NCBI GenBank assembly: GCA_927911695.1
Contig: CAKMQO010000066.1
Location: 1-11,986 of the forward strand
Origin: an uncultured Gemella sp.
GTDB lineage: Bacteria; Bacillota; Bacilli; Staphylococcales; Gemellaceae
Direction of reading: 5' to 3'
DNA length: 11,986 nt
Positions 1 to 7,365 of the stretch are shown piece after piece. The notes below the pieces were generated by a model. The model ran no database searches. It was not told the origin of the DNA and saw only the letters and a program-made list of their open reading frames with translations. Both the position numbers and the translations under genes were made by a program. Each line of letters starts with the position of its first letter. The stretch's first letter is position 1.

Positions 1-113
1 TTTAAATTTTTAGCTTTACCTACATAAATAATCTCTCCAATATTATCTTTATATAAATAACATCCGGGATTATCTGGAAGTAATTCTAGTTTTTTTTGTA
101 ATGTTAAATTCAT
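1..113 (-). CDS. uvrC: Excinuclease ABC subunit C, N-terminal fragment (runs off the window)
   Basis: Only the first 37 codons are present; the rest lies beyond base 1. The peptide begins [20 protein letters not shown] and continues with [17 protein letters not shown], the classic start of UvrC: the LLPD-PGCYL stretch followed by the I-YVGKAK strand of the GIY-YIG endonuclease domain. UvrC joins UvrB on damaged DNA and makes the 3' incision in nucleotide excision repair. The ATG at 113 is chosen because GGTGA lies 5 bases upstream; an in-frame ATG at 125 has no visible ribosome binding site. The gene follows the prkC terminator in the same direction, so it probably starts a new transcript, but I see no convincing promoter in the short gap. 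Confidence 0.9.
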   Translation of the reverse strand, partial: MNLTLQKKLELLPDNPGCYLYKDNIGEIIYVGKAKNL

Positions 114-149
114 ATTATTCACCATATAATAAATTTATAACTTTTGTGA

Positions 150-187
150 AAAAGCACAGTTGAAGTATATATCTCCCCTGTGCTTTT
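150..187 (-). terminator. Rho-independent terminator after prkC
   Basis: An inverted repeat, AAAGCACAG against CTGTGCTTT (about 9-10 base pairs), encloses an 18-base loop and is followed on the minus strand by a short T run. It starts 12 bases beyond the prkC stop and fits the end of the fmt-to-prkC transcript. The stem ends in A/T pairs on both sides, so it could also stop plus-strand transcription, but no plus-strand gene is present. Confidence 0.8.
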
Positions 188-198
188 ATAATCACTAA

Positions 199-2100
199 TT
201 AGTTACTGTTGTTATTTCTATTATTACTTGTAGAACTATTTCTTGTTGAATTATTTCTAGTAGTTTTATTATCATTTGATCTAGAATCTACATTTGAATC
301 ATCGCTTGACTCATTACGTGAAGAGTTTCTCTCTTTTCCTTTAGAAATTACTATCTCTAAAGATTCATCACTTGGGACAATATTCGATCCAGTTCTAATA
401 CTTTGCGAGATAACAGTTCCCGCTTCTTTGTCTGAGAATTCTTCTTTATAAGTAACATTCTTAAATCCGTATGATGCAATCGTACTTTCTACAGTTGTAC
501 TATCTTCTCCAACTAGATTAGGCATAGTAACCTTCTTTTTACCTGTAGAAACTTGTATTATCAATTCTTTTTCTTTAGGTACTATTTCAATACCTGCTCT
601 AATGTTTTGAGATACGACTTTTCCAGATTCATAAGAATTACTTTCTACTCTTTCTACTGTTATATTTTTAATCCTAATTTAGAAGCATTTTTCTTCACCG
701 TCTCTTCATCCATGCCTACAAAATTTGGCATATCAACTGTTTTTTTTTCCTGAAGAGACTCTTAAATCAACTTTAGATCCTTTTTTCACCTTTTTACCAG
801 CTTTTGGATCACTGTCAATTACTGTTTTTTTCTTTTACTCGTCACTAGCGACTTCAGTAACATCTCCTACCTCAAGTCCTGCTTTAACGATAGTAACTTT
901 AGCTTCTTCTAAAGTTTTGTTACGAACATCAGGAGCAGAAACACTATTTGAACCAATAACGTAATTATAAATGAAAAATGTACCTACTACAATAGTAACA
1001 ATTGCTAGTATTGCAAGAAATATATGCTTAGCTTTAGATGTTTCTTCCTTTTCATCACGCTTACTTACATTATTATAATTATTTTTTTGATTACTAACTT
1101 GTTGATAACGTCTATTATTATGTCTATTATCTTCTTCATAATCATAATAATCATCTTCATCGTTATAATCATTATATCCGTATTGGTTGTTATTACCACT
1201 ATTATCATGATACTGAGTTTGATTATAATTTTTTACTGGTTCAACAGGTAATTTAAAACCTGTGTATTTATTTTCATATAAACGCTCTGGATTAAGCACC
1301 GTACTTAAATCCTCAAATAACTCTTTAGAGCTAATATATCTTTCATTTGGGTTCTTCATAGTTGCTTGTAATACTATATTTTTTACGCTCTGAGGAACAT
1401 TTTCCCTGTATTTATCTATATCTGGAAGTTCTTCTTGTAGATGTTTTAAAGCAATCGCAACTGCCGATTCTCCTTTAAATGGAATTTGTCCAGTAATCAT
1501 TTCAAAAATTAAAATTCCTAATGAATAAATATCACTTTGAGCTGTTGCAACATTACCACGTGCTTGTTCAGGAGATAAATAATAAACTGTTCCTAACATT
1601 TGGTTTGTTTGAGTAAGAGTAGTATCACCATATGCTCTTGCAATTCCAAAATCAGTTATTTTACAAGTTAGATTTTCATTCATAAGAATATTTTGTGGTT
1701 TTATATCTCTATGTATTATTCCGTTTTGATGTGCATGACTAAGTCCTGCAGCAATTTGTTTAGCAATATGAACTATTGTTTCTATCGGAATTCGTGGATT
1801 TTTAACCATATAATCTTTTAAAGTCATACCTTCAACATATTCTAAAATAAGATAATAAAATTCACCTTCATTTTCTACGTCATATATAGAAACAATATTA
1901 GGATGAGATAAGCTCGTTACAGCCTTAGCTTCTCTATTAAATCTTTTTACAGCATCTTCATCATTTGCATCTATTTTAAATGTTTTTATGGCTACTTGTC
2001 TATCCAAAATCGTATCATATCCAAGCCAAACAGTAGCCATTCCTCCAGTTCCTAAATGATCCAGAATCTTATATCTATTGCATATAATTTTATTAATCAT
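199..2100 (-). CDS. prkC: PASTA-domain Ser/Thr protein kinase PrkC/Stk1 (reading frame interrupted as sequenced)
   Basis: This is the membrane Ser/Thr kinase that senses peptidoglycan fragments and phosphorylates cell-division, wall and translation proteins; Stp reverses it. The intact protein would be about 633 residues. The kinase domain has the Gly loop GTGGMA (17-22), Lys39, HRD (130-132), DFG (150-152), and a Thr-rich activation loop before GTVYYLSPEQ. A Tyr/Asn/Asp-rich linker (about 291-346) precedes one membrane helix (about 359-382), then three extracellular PASTA repeats (about 388-452, 453-520, 521-589) and an Asn/Ser-rich tail of about 44 residues. As read, translation stops at TAA 835-837 inside PASTA 1, after 421 residues. 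The same frame continues with KKTVIDSDPKAG, but an A run at 740-748 is one base long and another at 665-669 one base short, so the frame is lost and then regained. The start overlaps the stp stop by 8 bases and follows a GGGGGTG binding site. Confidence 0.9.
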
Positions 2101-2836
2101 GGTTTACACCCCCTAGATTTTTTATTATAGCTACTGATATATTGTCAATTCCCCCGCGTTCAACACATTTATCAATTAATTTATTAATAGCAATTGATAA
2201 TTCATCATTTCTAACTATATTTTGGATTTCTTCTTTTTCTATCATATTGGTTAATCCATCTGAACATAATAGAAAATAATCATAATTATTTAGTTCATCA
2301 ATAAAAGTGTGCAAATCAATATTATCTCTAGTAGCTAAAGCTTGAGTTAACACATGTTTTTCTGGATGGCTTTTAGCTTCTTCTTCAGTAATTGCTCCAG
2401 CTGAAATCAATGCTCCAACGAATGAATCTTCAACTGTAACTACATTCATTACATTATCCTTAGTAAGACCATATGCACTGCTATCACCAATATTATATAC
2501 AACAACTTGATTGTCAAAGATAGCAACAGTAACTATTGTAGTCCCCATCTTTTTTTGCTTATCTTTTGACTTAGTATATAATTCTGTATTTAATTTTTCA
2601 ATCCTATCATATAACCAATTTTTCATATTGTTAAAATTAGCAAATGTTAAATCTTGCCATTCTTTTTCTATTGTTGATACGATATAGTTACTAGAATACG
2701 ATGCATTGCTATGACTTCCAACACCATCACAAACAATGCCAATTACAGCACCTTGTTTATTTTTTGATACACTAACAGCATCATCATTTTTTTCTTTTCT
2801 TCCCTTATTACTATTATACGAATATACTAGTGGCAT
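2093..2836 (-). CDS. stp: PP2C-family Ser/Thr protein phosphatase Stp/PrpC
   Basis: The 247-residue product is a metal-dependent PP2C phosphatase, the usual partner that removes the phosphates added by PrkC. The family's metal-binding and core motifs are all present: KNDDAVSV near 17-24 (usually NED), CDGVGSH at 36-42, GDSSAYG at 117-123, CSDGLTN at 191-197 and GGIDNISV at 228-235, giving metal-ligand aspartates at 37, 193 and 231. There is no membrane segment, so it acts in the cytoplasm. The ATG at 2836 follows GGAGG with an 8-base spacer. The gene overlaps the end of the reconstructed rlmN frame by 23 bases, and its own end overlaps prkC by 8 bases, which suggests coupled translation. The length is normal and the frame is intact. 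Confidence 0.93.
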   Translation of the reverse strand: MPLVYSYNSNKGRKEKNDDAVSVSKNKQGAVIGIVCDGVGSHSNASYSSNYIVSTIEKEWQDLTFANFNNMKNWLYDRIEKLNTELYTKSKDKQKKMGTTIVTVAIFDNQVVVYNIGDSSAYGLTKDNVMNVVTVEDSFVGALISAGAITEEEAKSHPEKHVLTQALATRDNIDLHTFIDELNNYDYFLLCSDGLTNMIEKEEIQNIVRNDELSIAINKLIDKCVERGGIDNISVAIIKNLGGVNHD

Positions 2837-3948
2837 CTGGAATTCCTCCTTTTACCTCTTCCTTACGTTCTTTAGCACGAAGTTGACCACAAGCAGCATC
2901 AATATCATCACCTTGTGTTCTTCTAATTGTTACATTAACTTTATTTTTCTTAAGAATTTTTTTCAAAAGCAAAAATATCACTCTTACTAGTTCTAACATA
3001 ATTGCGTTCAGGTACATAGTTAATCGGAATTAAGTTAACGTGACAGTTTAAACCTTTTATAATTTCCGATAATTTTTCTGCATGTTCTTTTTGGTCATTT
3101 ACTTTACCCATTAAACCATATTCGAATGTAATACGACGATTCGTAGTTTCTTGGTAATATTTCAATGCTTCCATAAGCTTATCAATATTATAGGCTCTGT
3201 TTACAGGCATGATTTTACTACGTAATTCATTAGTAGGTGCGTGTAATGATACCGCAAAATTAATTTGAACTTTTTCATTCGCAAAATCATAAATCTTTGG
3301 TACAATACCAGAAGTTGAAACAGTAATATGACGAGCACCAATATTAAAACTCTCATCGCTATTTACAATTCTAATGAAGTCCATCATTTCATCGTAGTTT
3401 TCAAACGGTTCACCTATACCCATAATTACAATACTTGAAATACGCTCACCTTTTTTATCTAATTCTTGTTGTACTTTTAGTACTTGTGATACTATTTCTC
3501 CCGCTTCTAAGTTTCGTTTTAAACCACCAAGTGTAGAAGCACAGAACGTACACCCAATTCTACAACCTACTTGTGTTGTTACACATAGTGAGTTTCCGTA
3601 TTTATTTTTCATAAGAACACTCTCAATAGTATATTTATCTTGTAACTCAAATAGGAATTTCATTGTTCCATCAGCAGATTCTTGTTTAATAATTGTTTTT
3701 AGAGTTGTAATCTCGAACTCTTCAGCAAGTTTTTCTTGTAGAGACTTAGGTACATTTTTCATTTCTGAAAAAATCTGTAATTCTCTTTTTATATAACCAA
3801 TCAAAGATTTGTTTTGCTCTGAATTTTTTCTCACCGATACTTACAATATATTCTTCTAACTGATCAAGTCTTATAGAATATATAGACATTTATCAAAATC
3901 TTTTAACCATCTAGACTTTTTATAGCCTTTAAAATCTGATATTAACAT
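2814..3948 (-). CDS. rlmN: 23S rRNA/tRNA adenine-C2 methyltransferase RlmN (reading frame interrupted as sequenced)
   Basis: This is the radical-SAM enzyme that methylates A2503 of 23S rRNA and A37 of some tRNAs. Conserved parts are visible in three frames: [13 protein letters not shown] and [14 protein letters not shown] at the N-terminus; the [4Fe-4S]-binding C-x3-C-x2-C (GCRIGCTFC), preceded seven residues earlier by LCVTTQVG, whose Cys matches the methyl-carrying Cys118 of E. coli; and a C-terminal piece [16 protein letters not shown] with the second catalytic Cys (E. coli Cys355). The main uninterrupted piece is 2950-3834. An A-run insertion at 2957-2963 cuts off the last piece, a T-run insertion at 3768-3773 (as AAAAAA on the plus strand) splits the N-terminal piece, and a third shift is likely at 3889-3891. 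I take ATG 3948 as the start: it has GGAGG upstream and overlaps the rsmB stop. ATG 3889 is the alternative. The repaired protein would be about 377 residues, normal for the family. Confidence 0.88.
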
Positions 3949-5268
3949 TTTGCCTCCATTTTTTTTAGTTTTGCGATAAAAAATCCATCGCAACTATATT
4001 CATCAGGTAGTATTTCTAATACACCATTTTCTCTCATTTTTACAATACTATTATTTAGAGAAATACTCTCTAAACTAAAATCTTTGTTCTCTTTTAAAAA
4101 CTTCTCGATATTTTTTATATTTTCTCTCTTATCAATCGTACAAGTTGAATACATTAAAATTCCTTCTTGTTTTACATAGTGTTTGCTATTATTTAAAATA
4201 TCGTATTGAAGTTTAGCAATATCTTCAACATATGAATTAGTGATTTTGTATTTTATTTCAGGTTTATTTTTGATAACCCCTATTCCAGAACATGGTACAT
4301 CACAGATTACTATGTCAAACTTATTATTGAATGAAGTATTGTTTAGAGTAGCATCTTGTTCTTTAACCTCAATATTGGTAATTCCAAGCTTCTCTTTATT
4401 ATCTTCAATCAACTTTAGCTTATGTATATATTTATCACATGAAATTAAACTAGAATTAAAATATTTACTAGCTATATGCAAACTTTTACCACCTGGAGCA
4501 GCACAAGTATCTAATATTTTATATTTTTTATCTAATGGCAAGCCAATTGACGATGCAACTAGAGCACTAGCCTCATCTTGGACAATATAGTATCCTTTTG
4601 TAAATAAACTACTATCTAAGTTTAATTTATTTAAAACAAGGCTGTCTTCACAGATTTCACTCTCACTAACAGTATCCCCTAATTTTTCTATTAACTCTTT
4701 TTTAGTAATTTTTAATGGATTATATCTAATACTATTTTTGCTCTTTTCATTAAAAGATACAACTATTTTCTGAGCTTTTTCAACTCCGTATTGTACTTTA
4801 AGTATATTATATAATTCACTAGGGCAACTATTTTCTATACAGAACTTTTCAGTAGCATTTTTATATTTAAGATCTAAATTGCTAACATTACGCTCAATAT
4901 TTCTTAAAATACCATTAACAAATTTCCCTGTGATATTACCTGCAATTATTTTACTTAATTTTACAGCTTCATCAATAACTGCAAAATTAGGTGTCTTATC
5001 CATGTAAAGTAATTGATAAATACTCATTAATAAAATTACTTTAACTTTAGGTTTTACTCTACCTTTAGAGTAAGATTTAAGAATGTGTTCTAGATACAAT
5101 TTTATTTTTTATAGTACCATATACTACTTCACTGATAAATCTTTTATCTTGTTCTTCAACCTTATACTGATTAAAATATTTATTTAAAGTAATATTACTA
5201 TAGCCATCTTCTTGGATAATTGTATATAAAACCTCGTAAGCAATATGTCGAGCATTAACATTACTCAT
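3942..5268 (-). CDS. rsmB: 16S rRNA m5C967 methyltransferase RsmB (reading frame interrupted as sequenced)
   Basis: RsmB (also called Sun) uses S-adenosylmethionine to methylate C967 of 16S rRNA. The N-terminal NusB-like domain starts [15 protein letters not shown] and includes DKRFISEVVYGTIKNK; the second frame continues YLEHILKSYSKG. The methyltransferase domain carries the SAM loop DTCAAPGGKS (about 253-262 of the repaired protein), DVPCSG with Cys326 and the catalytic YSTCT with Cys376. The two frames meet around 5100-5110, where one extra base in an A run breaks the gene; removing one A reads KNKLYLEH and gives about 441 residues, the normal family length. As read, the pieces are 5077-5268 and 3942-5099. 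The start ATG 5268 overlaps the fmt stop (ATGAGTAA), with AGGTGA upstream. Both catalytic cysteines lie beyond the break. Confidence 0.9.
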
Positions 5269-6223
5269 TTTCTTCACCTAATACAGTACCCACATAGTCT
5301 TTCTTATTTGATAAGAAATTAACAACAGGCATACGTTTTTTACCAGAAACTTGAAGTTCATTGACTTTTAACACTGTTTTATTACCACATAGAATATAGA
5401 TATTTTTCTTATCTTGTTTAATAATAGTTCCAACTTTGTCAAAATTAGATTCAAAGTCTTGCTTAACTTCTTCAGTTGACCAAATTTTTAGTACATTACC
5501 TTCTAAATAAGTAAATGCTCCAGGTGTTGGATCAAATGCACGAACTTTATTAAATACATCTCTAGCTGATGTATTCCAGTCAATCTTCTCGTCTTCTCTT
5601 AAGATATTGCGAGCAAATGTTGCTTCTTCGTCATCTTGTTTTTCTGGGCTGATATCACCACTAAATATTTTTGGAAGAGTTTCATTTAATAAATCACGCC
5701 CTGCGATTGACAGTTTATCATGTAGAGTTTCGTAGTTATCACTATCTAAAATATCAACCTCTACTTTTGAAATCATATCTCCGGCATCAAGTTTTTTCAC
5801 CATGTACATAATTGTTATACCTGTTTTACCATGGTCTTCAAGTATTGAATACTGAATAGGTGCTCCTCCACGTAATTTTGGTAATAATGATCCATGAACA
5901 TTGATGCACTTATGTTTAGGAATCTCTAAAATCTTCTCTGGTACAAGTTGTCCATATGCTGCGGTAATAATAATATCCGGATTCAACTCTTTTAATGTAT
6001 TATAAGTCTCTTCATCTGTTGATATTTTTTCGGGTTGTAATACTTTAATATTATTCTCTAAAGCTACAACTTTTACTGGAGGTGGTGTTAATACTTTTTT
6101 TTCTACCAACTTTTTTATCAGGCTGAGTAATAACTAAATCCACACCGTAATTTTCTATTAACATTTCTAATACAGGAACAGCAAACTTTGGAGTTCCCAT
6201 AAATACTATTTTTTTATCGTTCA
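5261..6223 (-). CDS. fmt: Methionyl-tRNA formyltransferase Fmt (reading frame interrupted as sequenced)
   Basis: Fmt transfers the formyl group of 10-formyl-tetrahydrofolate to the amino group of Met-tRNAi, making initiator fMet-tRNA. The protein begins [20 protein letters not shown], the family's Rossmann-like start with MGTP-FA. After the break come VLTPPPVK, the catalytic NVHGSLLP with Asn108 and His110, GGAPIQ, and LDAGDM with Asp149 (repaired numbering). The C-terminal tRNA-binding domain has [17 protein letters not shown]. The ATG at 6223 follows AGGAG with a 6-base spacer. One extra base in an A run at 6095-6102 (eight; seven expected for GRKKVL) throws the first 42 codons out of frame with the rest, leaving 5261-6109 as the long open piece. 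The repaired protein has about 320 residues, as usual. It is the first gene of the fmt-to-prkC block; the priA and def genes often found upstream are absent here. Confidence 0.9.
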
Positions 6224-6257
6224 TTTATTTCTCCTAAAAAAGAATTTAATCTAATTA

Positions 6258-6266
6258 ATTATACCA
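6258..6266 (-). promoter_or_regulatory. Extended -10 promoter of the fmt-rsmB-rlmN-stp-prkC block
   Basis: The minus strand reads TGGTATAAT, a full extended -10 element, placing a start site near 6251 and a leader of roughly 28 bases before fmt. No good -35 hexamer is seen at the right distance, which extended -10 promoters tolerate. It lies in the 89-base gap after ogt, where no terminator is visible, so read-through from ogt is also possible. Confidence 0.5.
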
Positions 6267-6312
6267 TATTTTCGTATATTCTTCTATTGTTGGACGGTAT
6301 TTCATCCTTTAA

Positions 6313-6816
6313 TTAATAATGATTATTATCAGATTCTAGATTTAATAGAAATCTCTTATTTTCAAGACCAGCAGCATAACCTGTTAAACTTCCATCTACC
6401 CCTATTACTCTATGACATGGAATAAAAATTAACAATGGATTATGCCCAACTGCTCCACCAACTGCTTGAGCTGACATAGTATTTAAACCTTTAGCCTTAG
6501 CAATTATTTCTGCTAGATGTTTATATGTAACTAGCTCTCCATAGGATATTTCTTTGAGTATTTCCCATACTTTTTTTCTAAATTCAGTCCCAATATAATT
6601 TAAGGGGATCTCATCTATACTTGGATTTTCACCATTAAAATATTTTTCTAACCAGTCTTTAGATTTTACCAATATACTTAATTCTTCATTCAAATAATAG
6701 TTATCAATATTATTAGGAAAATACTTCTGTCCTTCTAGATAACATCCGATAAGACTTTCACCGTCTGAAATTAAATATAAAAGCCCTATTTTACTTTCAT
6801 AAGTACAATAATACAT
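6313..6816 (-). CDS. ogt: Methylated-DNA--protein-cysteine methyltransferase Ogt
   Basis: The 167-residue suicide repair protein moves the alkyl group from O6-methylguanine (or O4-methylthymine) onto its own cysteine. The active-site motif IPCHRVIG is complete, with Cys134, and is preceded by the AVGGAVGHNP stretch; FRKKVWEILKEISYGELVTY is the DNA-binding helix-turn-helix region. There is no fused Ada-type regulator domain, so this is the stand-alone form of normal length. The ATG at 6816 follows AAAGGAG with a suitable spacer. The gene stands as a single unit between the lspA terminator and the fmt promoter and has its own extended -10 promoter, so it seems to be expressed separately from both neighbours. 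Confidence 0.95.
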   Translation of the reverse strand: MYYCTYESKIGLLYLISDGESLIGCYLEGQKYFPNNIDNYYLNEELSILVKSKDWLEKYFNGENPSIDEIPLNYIGTEFRKKVWEILKEISYGELVTYKHLAEIIAKAKGLNTMSAQAVGGAVGHNPLLIFIPCHRVIGVDGSLTGYAAGLENKRFLLNLESDNNHY

Positions 6817-6851
6817 TTAAAGCTCCTTTCTAATTCTATTAATATACTAAT

Positions 6852-6860
6852 ATTATAACA
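6852..6860 (-). promoter_or_regulatory. Extended -10 promoter of ogt
   Basis: The minus strand reads TGTTATAAT, giving a start near 6845 and a leader of about 29 bases. It begins directly at the T run of the lspA terminator, so the terminator hairpin occupies the -35 region. No strong -35 hexamer is visible. Confidence 0.45.
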
Positions 6861-6895
6861 AAAAAAGAGAGCATGACCTAAAAAGTCCGCTCTCT
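6860..6895 (-). terminator. Rho-independent terminator after lspA
   Basis: AGAGAGC pairs with GCTCTCT, with an inner GAC/GTC helix, and a run of seven T follows on the minus strand. It starts 4 bases after the lspA stop and ends the asnS-dnaD-nth-lspA cluster. Confidence 0.85.
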
Positions 6896-6899
6896 ATTA

Positions 6900-7352
6900 T
6901 TAATTATCTTCCTTATAAATCTTAAATAGTAAAAATATTACTCCTACACAAATAAAACAGTCTGCTAAATTAAATATAGGAAAATCATAACCGAATATTC
7001 TAAAATCAAGAAAATCAACTACCTCATGTCTAGTTAATCTGTCAATAAAATTACCAATTGCTCCACCATATATTAAGGCAAAAGTACCCTTATCAAAGCT
7101 AGATAAAGTATTTTTTTGCTTAAATAGGTAGTATGTTAAAATAGCAATAAAGATAACCGTAACAACTAAGAAAAATAAACGACTATCTTGTAAAATTCCC
7201 CATGCAGCTCCTCTATTCCTATGAGATGAAATACTGAAGAAATTTACTATAACTTCCTTGCTTTCTCCTAATGAGAAATGATTTACTATAAAATTTTTAC
7301 TAAGTTGATCTAGTAATATTAGAAAACACGCTAATATAAATATAATTAACAT
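6900..7352 (-). CDS. lspA: Lipoprotein signal peptidase (signal peptidase II)
   Basis: LspA is the membrane aspartyl protease that cuts the signal peptide from diacylated prolipoproteins in front of the lipid-bearing Cys. The 150-residue protein has four hydrophobic segments (about 2-16, 58-77, 89-104 and 131-146), the N-terminal LDQLSK motif, NRGAAWG, GNFIDRL and the catalytic aspartates in VVDFLDF (Asp113) and FNLADCF (Asp131). The ATG at 7352 follows GGAGA with a 7-base spacer, 13 bases after the nth stop, so it is co-transcribed with nth. In many relatives lspA is followed by rluD; here a terminator follows at once. The frame is intact and the length is normal. Confidence 0.96.
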   Translation of the reverse strand: MLIIFILACFLILLDQLSKNFIVNHFSLGESKEVIVNFFSISSHRNRGAAWGILQDSRLFFLVVTVIFIAILTYYLFKQKNTLSSFDKGTFALIYGGAIGNFIDRLTRHEVVDFLDFRIFGYDFPIFNLADCFICVGVIFLLFKIYKEDN

Positions 7353-7365
7353 ATTCTGTCTCCTC

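Noticed and set aside
199..330. Triplet-like repeats as a tandem repeat array or CRISPR
   Set aside because: The repeats are short, imperfect and in frame with the Asn/Ser-rich tail of PrkC; there are no regular spacers.
835..837. Stop-codon readthrough or a recoded TAA in prkC
   Set aside because: No recoding signal is visible, the frame breaks again within 90 bases, and a nearby cluster of A-run length errors explains it better.
209..964. Other plus-strand open frames (209-451, 553-753, 725-964)
   Set aside because: They are shadows of the prkC PASTA region and tail, with low-complexity Leu/Phe/Ser composition and no start signals.
1024..1251. Plus-strand open frame of 75 codons, very rich in Ile
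   Set aside because: It is antisense to the Asn/Tyr-rich linker of prkC; the Ile-rich run simply mirrors AAT/GAT codons on the other strand, and it has no ribosome site.
2814..3017. Separate small membrane-like protein of 67 codons
   Set aside because: Only its last two thirds are protein-like, and they are the conserved RlmN C-terminus; the hydrophobic start is the wrong frame before the shift point.
4240..4590. Plus-strand open frame of 116 codons
   Set aside because: It is antisense to the conserved RsmB methyltransferase domain and shows no family-like sequence of its own.
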